A stretch of DNA of 64,000 bases from NCBI GenBank assembly GCA_947069175.1, contig CAMTDV010000023.1, positions 89,960,240-90,024,239 of the forward strand, given 5' to 3'. Of the stretch, positions 47,229 through 58,611 are shown in pieces. The translations under genes and the position numbers were made by a program. Under the pieces are notes generated by a model. That model was not told where the DNA came from. It made no database searches and saw only the letters and a list, made by a program, of their open reading frames with translations. Numbering within the stretch: position 1 is the stretch's first letter; every line of letters begins with the position of its first letter. Source of the stretch: Scalesia atractyloides. Lineage: Eukaryota; Streptophyta; Magnoliopsida; Asterales; Asteraceae.

Positions 47229-47246
47229 GTATCCCCTGCTTTTTTA
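47229..47246 (-). promoter_or_regulatory. Polypurine tract
   Basis: Minus-strand AAAAAAGCAGGGGATAC lies directly against the 3' LTR, the usual site of plus-strand DNA priming. Confidence 0.7.
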
Positions 47247-47530
47247 GATATTTCGTCCCGAAATTTAAGTAGTGATATATTTTACTAAAAATGATGGTGT
47301 TTAGTTTGACAGTTACATGCTTTAGAAAAAGAGTAAGAGTTTAAGTTTTTGTTTGAGGCGGTAACGTCCTTGTAAGGGTTAAGTACCCTGTTACTGGAAT
47401 CGCTTTTTGTTGCCTACGGTAAAAATATTGATAAGCAGAGTTGATTCGCTAAATATGATATCATGCGTAAGAGTTTTGATATGTTTGGAAGGATATGGTT
47501 ATATCCTAAAGCAAAACTTCTAATACTACA
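47247..47530. other. Interior of the gag-only element, between PPT and hairpin array
   Basis: Non-coding; nothing further recognised. Confidence 0.5.
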
Positions 47531-48692
47531 ACCTACATGGAACTTCTCATAACCGTCTAACAATACCTCTGATCCTTTGACAAGAATACTTATATAGGAA
47601 GTACCAGCGGCGTATCCACCATATTCTTGTCAAATTTTTATTGGTTTTATCAGTAAGTTATGATTGGTTCTATGATATGACTCTAGAACATAAATAACGC
47701 AACAACTAATGTACCAAGAAATTACAAAATCCTACATAGAACTTCTCATAACCGCCTGACAATGCCCTGATCCTTTGACAAGAATACTTATATATAGGAA
47801 GTACCAGCGGCGTATCCACCATATTCTTGTCAAATTTTCATTGGTTTTATCAGTAAGTTATGATTGGTCCTATGATGTAATTCTAGAACATAAATAACAC
47901 AACAACCAATATTTGAATCCACATTCTGATAGCATATATGTTTGAATGGTGACAGTTCCTCTCTCGTTTGTTATGATGGAGAGGTTAGTTTATGTAGAAA
48001 TAGAACACAATCCAATTTCTTTAACTGGCGAGACGATATGAATGTAACACAAATTTCAACCAAGACAATACTAAATCCTACATGGAACTTCTCATAACCG
48101 CCTGATAATGCCTCTGATCCTTTGGCAAGAATACTTATATATAGGAAGTACCAGCGGCGTATCCACCATATTCTTGTCAAATTTTCGTTGGTTTTATCCG
48201 CAAGTTAAGATTAGTTACCAAGAAACTACTAAATCCTACATAGAACTTCTCATAACCGCCTGGCAATGCCTCTGATCCTTTGACAAGAATACTTATATAT
48301 AGGAAGTACCAGCGGCGTATCCACCATATTCTTGTCAAATTTTCAATGGTTTTATCAGTAAGTTATGGTTAGCCCTATGTGACTCTAAAACATAAACAAC
48401 ACAACAACCACAGCTTGAGTCTAAATTCTGATAGTATACATGTTTGAATGATGACAGTACCTCTCTCGTCTGTTATGTTGGAGAGGTTAGTCATTGTGGA
48501 AGTGAGACATAGCTCAACTTCTATAAATGATGAAATTGATTACACTGAAATGTATGATGAACAAACTTCAACCAAAACATACTAAATCCTACATGGAACC
48601 TCTCATAACCGCCTGATAATGCCTCCGATCCTTTGACAAGAATACTTATATATAGGAAGTACCAGCGGCGTATCCACCATATTCTTGTCAAA
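47531..48692 (-). repeat. Array of five repeated stem-loops between gag and 3' LTR
   Basis: Five copies of a unit of about 100 conserved bases. Each holds tttgacaagaata and tattcttgtcaaa about 35 bases apart: 47576-47634, 47774-47834, 48121-48181, 48279-48339 and 48632-48692. Loops share gtaccagcggcgtatccacc. Copy 3 has one change (tttggcaag) that still allows a G-U pair. Longer spacers (47,890-48,050 and 48,370-48,570) are also duplicated. Confidence 0.85.
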
Positions 48693-48762
48693 TTCTCATT
48701 GGCTTTATCCTTAAGTTATGATTGGTTCTATGTAATTCTAAAACATAAAGAAAAACATAAAA

Positions 48763-50147
48763 CTAAACGATTGGAGTTGAATCTTGATTTCCGGTGAAGA
48801 GGACTAGTTGGGTGGTTTCGTTTGGGCCGTCATTATCTTCGTCAGGATTGGCGTTGATGTTGAAAACTCTTCCTCTTGCTGGTGGCCTAGTGATTGGGTT
48901 TTCTTGATTTACTTGGTTCACTGGGTTTGATTGAGCTTGAGCGTTTATGATGTTAACCAATCGAGGGCACGTGTTTCTATAGTGGGTAGGGTCGCCACAA
49001 TTGAAACAAGCTCGAACATAAGGTAACATGGGGTATTGAGGTTGTTGATATGTTTGGATCATATTTTGAGTAGGGGGTGTGGTTTGGTTTTGAGGGGTGC
49101 GGCAAACCTTGCTCAAATGACCATAGCGTCCACAATTTGCACATAGTCGACAAGGTAAGGTAAGGGGATGGTGATAAAAACAGGTGTTACATCGAGGGTG
49201 AGGTCCAAGATATGGTTTCTTATTTCGGTAAGTTGAGTTGGGTGCTATTTGAGTGATTGGGATAGCTTGGATGGGTATGGCTTGTGAAATTGGTTGGTTA
49301 CGTTGGATAGTAGCGAAAAGTTGCCCGTCTCTTTTTCTCTTAGAAATGGGTTGAGAAGGGGATTCGGTTTGGGTGGAGTTTGAAGTTTCAGTCGATGCCT
49401 TATCCTTCTTATTCTCCTCCTTGAAGTCTTTGTTCCGGATTCGGTTTTCGGTGAGCTCTGTAGCTAACTCCATAGCTGCTTCCAAAGTTGCAGGCGTGGT
49501 ACTTATTACAGAGTCTTGAATCTTTGAAGGAAGACCTCGAATGTAATGCTCGATCAAACAGTAGAGGGGAGTGAACAAGTTGGGAACCATTTGATTTAAC
49601 TCGAGAAATCTTTTGTTGTAAGTGGTGTGTCGCCTTCCTTTTGCTTCAACGAATAAAACTAATCTTCTAATTTCTTGATTTCGCTCCTTGGGCAAAATCG
49701 TCTGGTCATGATTTCTTTCAATTCATCCCAAGTCAAAGTCATAGCGTCTTCAACACTTCGTTTGGCCTTCTCTGTATTCCACCAAGTAAGTGCTATTCCA
49801 TATAAACGACCAGTAGCATAACGCACCTTGCGAGCATCGGGGCAATCGCAATTTAGAAAAGTGTTCTCCATTTCTTCAAACCAATGAAGGAGAGCGGTGA
49901 CACCTTCAGTCCCTTCGTATTTTGGAGGGTCGCAGGATTTGAAATGCTTGTAGGTGCATTTAGTGGTAATTGGGGGAGGATTGACAACATTTTGATCTTC
50001 TTGGTTGACAGGATTAGCGGTAAGTGCTTGTTGGACTTGGATTACAATGTTGGGTATTACGGCAGCCATTTGTTGAGCGATTAGGGCAGCCATGCGCTCG
50101 CGGGCTTTTCCTGCTCTCATCTTCCTACGGGCGAGGTTAGAAGACAT
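48763..50147 (-). pseudogene. Gag of the gag-only retrotransposon
   Basis: ATG at 50147 (MSSNLARRKMRAGKARERM), capsid core CTYKHFKSCDPPKYEG, LLHWFEEME, LTWWNTEKAK, DELKEIMTRRFCPRSEI. An in-frame TAG follows KKLED at about 49,659, with a frameshift about 30 bases on. The second part (to 48763) has YNKRFLELNQMVP, a Lys/Glu-rich linker, and zinc knuckles CANCGRYGHLSKVC and CFNCGDPTHYRNTC (C-x2-C-x4-H-x4-C). It ends with an acidic tail and stops where a protease would start. The damage suggests this copy would also need Gag from another source to move. Confidence 0.88.
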
Positions 50148-50905
50148 CTACAAGGAATACGCATCATGAGTATGAGTTGGATGTTTTTGGGATCATGGGT
50201 CGCACTAGGAATGAACATTCATAAAATAAATATAGAAAAATAAATCTACTACATCCATAGGATGTCTTGGGCTTTGCTCGTCATTAGGCCCTGCATGCCG
50301 CCATACTTCACCTTCGTAATCATGTGGACCCCATGAATACCGGGTTTTTCATATGGTTCGCATGTGTTAGCCTGGTTACGTACACTAAAACCCGGAGAAA
50401 ATCGAGACATATGTATATAACGTATGATATTCGGAATGTGTCCAGGTGTAGACACAATGACACCTCAAAGTGGGGTTAGTTCGAACGACGTTTGGTGTGG
50501 CATGCTTTGGCCTAATAGGTCCTTCGTACTCTCATCGTTAGTCCCAGGTAGGCAAACTGGTCCGTTATATTGGATTTATACGAATGCCAACCTAGACAGG
50601 ACGTTCCGACTACCGGTACTTGTACCCTTCCAGTTACTACATGCCCGTCGCAGAACTTAGATTTGAAAATTGCAACAAAATCTTTGAATAACAAAAGTAT
50701 GAAGATGATTTGAATATATATGAACATTGAAATATGTGTGATGAATGTGTATGTAAGTATGTATGTTTGACTGTAAGTATAAACAAATATGAAACAAATA
50801 AACATCATAAGTTTGTACGTAACCACCTAAACAATTAAAATTTAGGCAAACTATAGTATAGGCTCTAAGGGTCTAATAACCTATCCTATATCCCTATAGT
50901 CATAG
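50148..50905 (-). other. Leader between primer site and gag of the gag-only element
   Basis: About 760 bases without a recognised domain. Short upstream frames exist (for example 50,455-50,249), but nothing supports coding. It may hold packaging signals. Confidence 0.4.
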
Positions 50906-50917
50906 CTCTGATACCAA
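50906..50917 (-). promoter_or_regulatory. Primer-binding site, tRNA-iMet type
   Basis: Minus-strand TGGTATCAGAGC, three bases inside the 5' LTR. It matches the complement of the initiator Met tRNA 3' end, the common primer of plant gypsy elements. Confidence 0.85.
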
Positions 50918-51990
50918 TCTGTCACACCCCGACCCGCATCAGAAAAGGTGATCGGGGCATGATTGGGTTATCATCAAAGCTCATGACATTTATTTTAAGT
51001 TTCATATTCATTAATACACTTTAATGGGAAATTACAATCAATATTACATCATGTCCTAAACATCAATCTAGGCTTCATTGTTTTCTTCTAAGACATTTCC
51101 TATGTTTTCCTTGCTTCATCCTGTTCACCTGTATCATGTGTAAAAATGGTTTTTGGATCAACAAAAAGTTGGCGAGTGAATCATATGGAAAACATTTGAA
51201 CAAGTTTATTTAATTGATAATAAAATAAAGTGCACAACCACACATGAGTAAAAATAGATGTAAACTTATACACCAATCATTTAATATTAAATAATACACA
51301 CATGAACAATAATGGATCGTTTTGAGGCACGCGTTGCTAAACTCGTCTCTCACGAGGAACTGATGGGCCGAACGAATGCTTTGCATATACTTGACAATAT
51401 GAAATACATAACTACAAACAATAAAACTAAATAATACACACACGAACAATAATGGATTTGTTTTGAGGCACGCGTTGCTCAACTCGTCTCCCACGAGGAA
51501 CTGATGGGCCTAATGAATGAATTCCATATAAATTGACAATGTGAAATACATAACTACAAACAATGTATACAATCTAAGTTTAGATCACAATATGGTATGG
51601 CACAAGTTTAAATAAACGAGTTAATTTTGTGACACATGACACACCCAAAATGTGTAATTAAAAAGGGGGAGTTGTAAGATTCACTCACATTGGGTGCGTT
51701 CGGTTGATGATGTTGAATGCGCACGAAGTTGGTTTTAACCACGAGTGAAACTAACCTAGATAATAACATAATGGTTTGGTAAATAAGGAGTTTAATCAAT
51801 TTTAGTAGAATGATTGGATATGTTTTTGTGAATTTAAGGCTATTTTCTAACCTTAAAAATGTTATTTTTAAGTATTTTTAATTGATTTTTAAATAAAATA
51901 AATAAATAAAAATAATAAAAAAAAGTTGACTTTTCGCGACAGTTGACCGTTGACTGTTGACTTGTTGACCGGTCAGGCTGTGAAATTGTT

Positions 51991-52069
51991 TGCGCCGGGT
52001 GAGGCTCGAACCCGAGACCTCCCGTTCGCGTGCACGCAGCTCTACCAACTGAGCTACGTGTCTAACCCG
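51991..52069 (-). other. tRNA-like module M1'
   Basis: Same sequence as M1: A-box TAGCTCAGTTGG and B-box-like GGTTCGAGCCT on the minus strand. Confidence 0.7.
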
Positions 52070-52147
52070 AAATATTTCTGTTTTTAATTATATTTATATA
52101 CTAATTGAATTAAACTGAAAATCATTTATTTTTAAAAACGATTTAAT

Positions 52148-52236
52148 GCGTCGAACCGGTGCTCTCCACAGGTCTCGAACCCGGGACTGTGGGTTGAGTT
52201 AACACACAGTCCACCGCTGGACTGTGTGTCTAACTT
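52148..52236 (-). other. tRNA-like module M2' with perfect 12-bp hairpin
   Basis: Hairpin at 52202-52229; minus-strand GGTTCGAGACC is kept. Confidence 0.65.
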
Positions 52237-52328
52237 GTTAAATAATCTGATTTTTATTATACTTATATACAAACTAAATATTTTCATTTCCGTCTTATTT
52301 AAAAAGTTTGATAATTGTCCGGATCGGT

Positions 52329-52403
52329 GCAGTAGTCCGGACTCGAACTCGTGACCTGTGATTAAACGTTCATACAGTCCACCACTGGACTGTGTGTCTA
52401 TCT
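52329..52403 (-). other. tRNA-like module M3', hairpin with one changed base
   Basis: The left arm reads catacagtcca instead of cacacagtcca, so one pair is lost or becomes a wobble; otherwise as M3. Confidence 0.6.
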
Positions 52404-52486
52404 TGGTTATTATTCCGATTTTTATTAAACTTAACATTTATATGAAGTGAATACGGTTCAGTAATAAGAAGGAACATTTTTATTAA

Positions 52487-52575
52487 GGCGAGTATGCGTG
52501 TGAAATGTATCGAACTCGAGACGTTTGCGTGTTTTATTTGCACACAGTCCACCGCTGGACTGTGTGTCTAACCCG
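52487..52575 (-). other. tRNA-like module M4'
   Basis: Hairpin at 52541-52566 with loop ccgc, as in M4. Confidence 0.6.
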
Positions 52576-53007
52576 AGTTATATCTTGATTTAAATTAAAC
52601 TTATAGACAACGGAAACTTCGTCTTCTTCGTTAGACTAAACCAGAATCGGAGTCCGACTGGTTCGTCGATTTAATCATGTTATTTTAGTGTTTTGAGGTT
52701 AATTACAGGTGAGATAAATAAAAAGAATGAAAAATTAAGCGTAAGGTATACCGAACTGAACTCCTCTGTTTCTCCGGCGAAACTCCGGTGACAGCAGATT
52801 ATTCCGGCGACGTGTGTCCTGCGGCAGAGAGTCTTCAGGGAGCTTGAGGTGAGTGTAGGTGGCTTCGGTATAAGTTCTGGGTGTTCAGTAAGGCTCAGAA
52901 GTGAAAGGCTCGGTTTTCCGGCGATTTGTAGGTATTTTCCGGCGAGTGAATTTTCGTCGAGAAAGGGTGCGGTTTTGAGCGAAAAGGCTACCAGTGGATT
53001 GTGGGTG

Positions 53008-53015
53008 AATTTATA
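53008..53015 (-). promoter_or_regulatory. TATA box of the 5' LTR
   Basis: Minus-strand TATAAATT inside CCCTATAAATTC. As this is the 5' LTR it would drive the element's transcript, which would include M4'-M1' near its 5' end. Confidence 0.55.
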
Positions 53016-53274
53016 GGGAGGAATCGAGATGTATAGAGTCGGATTTCAGACTTGATTCAAAGTCATTACGTTTTCCGGCGGTTATGACTTGCGTCGCGGG
53101 TTCAGACGTCGGTTATAACCGATGTCATAGTTAAAGTTTACGTTAAAACTGAAGGAACCGTCAATTCTTGGCGAGATAGTCGGGATTTCCGACGACTGCA
53201 ATTAGGCGCGTCGGTTTTTGAATTCGAGATTTATTTTATGTATTAATTGTCTCTAATAATAAACAAGAAACATT

Positions 53275-53356
53275 AGTGGCGCAGTGGTTGGATGGTTAAG
53301 TGTTAAGGCTTTGTTTGAATCGCTGGCTGACCCGGGTTCGAAACCCGGCAGCACTA
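53275..53356 (+). other. tRNA-like module M5'
   Basis: Plus strand, same as M5, with an intact T-arm CCGGG-TTCGAAA-CCCGG. Confidence 0.7.
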
Positions 53357-54934
53357 TTTTATTTTTGTTTCATTAATTTCAATACCTTTTCAAATAAAAC
53401 TTCTATAACCCAATATACTTATTAATTATGTATCGTTTAAAATTATTTTGGGCATTAAATACGCAACGAAATTTTTAAACTGATTGTTCGGTTATTAAAC
53501 GGAGCGGGTTTGGTAAATCCGGTTTTTTTGACGGATGTTACAATGAGACTCTAGATCAGTAGGTAAGTAATCTAAATCGGGTCAGGATCGAAAGTCAAAG
53601 AAGAAGTCAAACTTCGCGACTTTCGGTTGCGAACCGACCCTAGAACTGAAATTGACGAGCCGAACATTTTTATTACATGTTCTAATAATTATTACCAACT
53701 TGTTTAAGTGTCAAAACAAGTTTCATAACATATATAAGATCAATTTATAATTTTTTCCAAAAAATGGCCTGTTTGACTTTTTAATATCATAACTTTGACC
53801 CGTCAATTGGTCTAGTAAACGTGATCTTCCGGAGGTGCCCTTTATAGGGATTAACACCTACCTTATTACGATCATTTAGCCATGTTCATTTCGAACAATG
53901 GCTGGACCATAATGGTCTTAACCGAAAGTCAAAGCGTTTTTCGAAAAACGCTTGACTTTTGGCTATAAAAGCCTATAAACAAAAATGCACAAGGAAGGAA
54001 CACTTACCAGTGATTCCTAGGGTGCAAAAGAACTATGTTAGATGCTCCTTTTCGCTAGGAACTTCCAGAGGAGGGAGAAGAGTGTGAATAAGAAAGTTGC
54101 AAGTACAAATGGTGAACTTGATCACCTATTTATAGTTGGAGAACTCAAAGGAGGTGAAGCCAGGTGTTTAGGGGTGTAAGAGGGAGCTTACAAGTGTCCC
54201 AAAACGTGGTATAGCAGTTTGGAAGCCATTGTTCGAAAACATGGTTTTGGAGTTTTGTTTGGAGACAAAGCAAAACTTTCTGCTGCAGACCCTTTCTCGT
54301 GCCCCTCGAGAGACATAGGCCATGTCTCTCGCGGCCCGCGACCGACCCTGGCCAGCTTCAACTTTGACACTTTTAACCCTTAACTTTATAAAGCTTCTAA
54401 AAGCCTTTTAAAACACCTTTTTGGCACTTTTAGCCCTCCGTAGCCAATACTTGGCATACCCGGGATTATGCCCGGACATTGTCGAGCTCTCGGTTCGTTA
54501 AAAGGTCACTCAGAGGTATAAATTAACATGCTGACACTTTTAATCTCTCCATTATCCAACTTACATATATTATTGGATTTAATCACTCTCGTCCAACAAA
54601 CAGACATATGAGAGTTTAGGACTACGTAAAGGATCACTCAGAGGCTCACATAAGCATGTTGACTCCGATGTCACTCAGAGGCTAGGCATGTTGACACAAC
54701 GGTCATTCAAAGGCTACGTTTTATGCATAACGACACTAATGGTCATTTGCGTTTTTATGCATGACGACACTAATGGTCATTCAGAGGCTAAGTTATGCAT
54801 GTTAACATCAGAAAGTCATTCAGAGGCTCAGTTTGAGCATGTTGTCACTTTTAGTCCATATTAGTCTTTAATAGACTATTTAAAATACAACACGTGTCAC
54901 TATATTATTGGACACGATTTTACAGGGTGTTACA

Positions 54935-55965
54935 CTATACTTCATCAAGTATACATGTATCCTTGCAACGCATGTGTTGCATGTACATGCCTAGCCGCTA
55001 GACTCCGTGCCTCGCACGAGTAAAAGGTATATGTTTCATGACTCCTCATAGATGGGTTTCACCCGTTTGCCTCGACGATACCATCGTCGGATATGTTCCA
55101 TATATAATTCTTCCTAATTATCTATAATCCCAAGTTCGAGCTGTTAGTTAAAATATTATATTTTAACTTGTATGATCTGTATGCACCATATTATATATCA
55201 TTTTGGAATTGAGATGGCTTTGTTAAAAATAATCTATTTTTAACATGTATGGATATATAATTATTCATGTGCATAGGTTTTATGGTTTACATGACCAAGT
55301 GTTGTAATTGTTAAGTATTATACTTATGTCCCTTCCCAAGTATAGGTATACTTGTATTGTGAGTATTGGTGTCTTCATGTTTGTATTTCCATGGTTGTGT
55401 ATAATACTTGTATAATGGTATTTTCACCAAGTGTTAGGGATATATGTTGACATGTATTTGTACATATAGGAATATGTATTTTTCTTGTATTTATTACCCC
55501 ACTTTTGTGTATACTTAAAATATAAATTTTAAGATATATCGAAGTATTATATGTATACTATGCTTGGTAAGTGTATGTATCCCAAAATAATATATATTTT
55601 TAAGATTAGTTCTAGAAAAATTTATATTTTTAGTTTCCACCAAAACAATATATCTTTAAAAGGTTTATGAAATATATATTTTTACACACTTCAAAAACAA
55701 TATATTTTTAGTATCAATAAGATATGATATAATTTATATACTTGTAAAAATATATATTTTGTCACTTGTTCGGATTTGAAAATAATACTTACCAAGCTTC
55801 GATATATTATGTATTTTTAGTCCGTAATCCGTATATAGTCCGATCGTCCGATAAGTCCATATTTTCTCCATGGTATGATTATGGATATTTATATTTTTGT
55901 AATTCTTTGTTTGCCACTTATTATTGTATTTGTTGGTGTAAAATATTTTTCAAGTTCCTAACTTT

Positions 55966-55996
<31 letters not shown>

Positions 55997-55997
55997 T

Positions 55998-56032
<35 letters not shown>

Positions 56033-56614
56033 GTATATATATAATACAAACAATATACACATAACTTGTGATTCTTATGATCACTAAATATATATCTTCC
56101 AAAATATATATTTTTATCCATTTTATTTTTAGAAAAACGATGACTTCTTGTACTTATATTTTATACAAAACATGGGGATTTTCATGTTTATGGCCCTAAA
56201 ACAAGTTTACTTATAAGAACTTGATAAACATATATTTTTCTAAGTGTTTTAAATTTTATAAAAATTTCCCCATAGTCTCCCCTAGATTTAGGAGGTTTCC
56301 TATGTTTTAAAACATGTGTTTAAACTTTCTAAACTCATCAATTTATTCCCAATAGTCTCAACAAGTATAATATATGTATTTTTAGGTTATGATGAACTTG
56401 AAAGTTTACCAAAACATGTATTCTTTTAACTTTGTGTTTAAGATGTTCACTCATCTTTAAAAATGAGTTTAGTTACTAATATTTACTAACTTTGTTAAAA
56501 GTCATTTTTAACAACTTGTATACATATTTTCTTAAAACATCACAAATCATTTTTACAAGTTTATCCATTATGTTAGAACATGTTTGATGTATAAGAATTT
56601 ATACATCTTTAAAA
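54935..56614 (-). mobile_element. Family X LTR, copy C (partial)
   Basis: Begins at ctatacttcatcaagtatac directly after Y' and matches copy B from 35,996 and copy A from about 28,496. It ends where the Athila LTR starts at 56,615. TA microsatellite at 55,967-56,043. Confidence 0.75.
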
Positions 56615-58396
56615 TGTCAAATAAACCCCGTTTACGCGAGAACTTGTCGTATTTTCATTGATTTAGATTTTCATTTGAGTTATTTGTGAAAATGCAGGTC
56701 CGGGCTCCGGCCCGGTAAAGAAACAAAGGCTATTGGAGCAAATTGGAGCAAAAACGGAGTTTTCCAGCAAACTGCCAGATATGGCACGACCGTGCCAACC
56801 ACTGGCACGACCGTGTCAGGCCAACCCTGATTGGCACTCTCATCAGCACGCTCAGATTCTAGGGGAACCAGGAAGATTTGACGACTGGCACGACCGTGCA
56901 AGGCCAAACCACTCTGAGATCAGCTTATTCCCGGGATCATTTCAGCCATTTTCGAATACTTTACCGGGAAGCACGACCATGCCAGTGGTTGGCACGACCG
57001 TGCCAACTCAGAAACGTTTGAGCGAGATTTTTCCCAAAATGGCTAGCAAACAAGTCAACACTCGAAAAAGGCACCTGACACTTACCAAGCACGGACCGTG
57101 CCAAATGCCCAGTAGCTTAAATACGTGAATTCAGCTCATTTGAAGGAGAGTTGGAGCATTTGGGTGGATTTCTCTCTCAAAAAGCTGATCTTGGAAGCTT
57201 GGAGATTGAAGAAAGGAGCCTTTAGGAGGTTGTATCACTTGATAATCCAACTTATTTAGCTAATTATCTTGTCTTAAACATTAGTATTTTCACTTGTTAT
57301 TCATGCACAATCCATATTACTTTATGTTTGTCTTAGTTATCATGAGCCTTGTAGGCTAAACATTTGGTGTTGTCTAAACTAGTTGAAGCTTATGAATATG
57401 TGATAATCATGGAAGTTGATGTGGTGATTGTTTTTGTTAATCTTCATAGTAGTGCTTGAATCTTGTTCTTGGAGTTTTTATACATGCTTAAAGTCCTTAT
57501 TCTTGAATGTTTGGTCATAAGTATTTACATGTTGTGTTGGAAAGCCCATGTAAAGATTATGATTATTGAATCTTAGTAACTTGTTAGCATGATTCATAAC
57601 ATGAAACTAGGAATGGTAATTGTTGACATGATTTGAATGATGATTTGAACATGTGTAGGAATTCTTGCATTTAGATTTGGAAAAATCATAATAATGTTTA
57701 CTTGGATTCTATAGTTGTGTTTGTGTTAGATTGATGATTTTTGGCCAAGATTGTTATCTACCATGACCATGCTTGTGGTTTTTTGTCAAGAACATGATGA
57801 TAGTGGTACTTACTTGAAAGCAAGTTAGGGTGATTGTTATGTCGTTCATGGTAATTTTCCCAAACTTGTAGAGTTAGGAGTTTTGACAAACAAATAACTC
57901 TTGTTTAAAGGTTAACATTAACTAAGCAAGTGAGCTTCAAATAATAATTTTTAGGTGATTAGAGTGATTATTTCATTTTAGTTTTCCTAAGGTTTATTAA
58001 ACTAGGAAACCTTGATTGGTGACTTAGTTAACTTAGAGCTTGTATCACCATTGATCCTCCACTTACTTGTCCATGTTTGTTTGTGGATACTTAGTTTAGG
58101 CAACCCTTTCTTAGATATTGTCATTCTCTAGTTTAGTAGTAGTTTATTATTTTGCATGATAAATTAGGAACAAAATCAACTCATCAATTAGAAAGGTTTA
58201 AAAGTAACGAAAATTTAGTACTGAGACACCGAGTCCATGGATTGATATCCGGTTCTTACCAGTGAACTATACTACCACCTGACGGGTACACTTGCCCTAT
58301 GTGTGTGTAGTTGGTTTTAAGTAAAAACTATTTTAAAACCTAATATGTGTGAACAAAAATTATAATAATAAAAATATATTTAATTCACGCTCATCA
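56615..58396 (+). repeat. 5' LTR of the Athila-type element (1,782 bp)
   Basis: Begins TGTCAAATAAACCCCG and ends CTCATCA, six bases before the primer site. A weak TATA-like TTAAATAC lies at 57,117-57,124, just downstream of the palindrome cluster. Confidence 0.75.
56783..57102. repeat. Cluster of GGCACGACCGTGCC palindromes in the Athila LTR
   Basis: Six copies, exact or with one or two changes, at about 56783, 56804, 56887, 56970, 56991 and 57089. Two pairs are spaced 21 bases apart. The consensus GGCACGAYCGTGCC is self-complementary apart from the central base. Confidence 0.85.
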
Positions 58397-58402
58397 AGTT
58401 TT

Positions 58403-58422
58403 TGGCGCCGTTGCCGGGGATT
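58403..58422 (+). promoter_or_regulatory. Primer-binding site, tRNA-Asp type
   Basis: TGGCGCCGTTGCCGGGGATT matches the complement of the plant tRNA-Asp 3' end for about 19 bases, the usual primer of Athila-type elements. Confidence 0.88.
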
Positions 58423-58611
58423 CGGTCTTCTCAAGAATGGTTGGAGTTACTTGTTAAATCATTGTGAAAGAGTACAAAATTTTGTCTAGTTGTTTTTATT
58501 TGTCTCACATGATTAATTGAAATTTTTTTTATGTTAAGTAATTAACTAATCCTTTTTATCTTTGTGTATACATAGGGCATTGTGTTCCTTCTTTTTCCTT
58601 ACAGGTCGTGC

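Larger units (their letters stand above)
44611..53542 (-). mobile_element. Complete gag-only LTR retrotransposon (TR-GAG type), 8,932 bp
   Basis: Two LTRs (44611-47228 and 50921-53542) in direct orientation, flanked by the 5-bp duplication atgag (44606-44610 and 53543-53547). On the minus strand the order is LTR, tRNA-iMet-type primer site, gag, hairpin array, polypurine tract, LTR. No protease, RT or integrase is present in the 3.7-kb interior, so it must depend on a partner element. The LTRs differ by few substitutions and small indels, suggesting recent insertion. TR-GAG elements are a described plant class; this family's LTR content is unusual. Confidence 0.9.
50921..53542 (-). repeat. 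5' LTR of the gag-only element (2,622 bp)
   Basis: A near-identical partner of 44611-47228, with modules M1'-M5' and a TATA box. Confidence 0.9.
42684..54934 (-). mobile_element. Family Y LTR copy Y', split by the gag-only element
   Basis: 42684-44610 plus 53548-54934 is a copy of 32684-35995 of similar length, ending GGGTGTTACA and followed by ctata. It lacks the first 106 bases of the LTR. It holds the same TATA box (54,127-54,134) and repeat arrays, and differs from Y by scattered substitutions and small gaps. Confidence 0.8.

Noticed and set aside
50249..50455. Small frame in the gag-only element leader as an accessory gene
   Set aside because: No domain, no second copy in the window to test conservation, and typical chance length.
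56733..57128. Open frame of 131 codons in the Athila LTR
   Set aside because: It exists because the GC-rich palindromes lack stops; the motif is read in more than one frame and strand, and the LTR position argues against coding.
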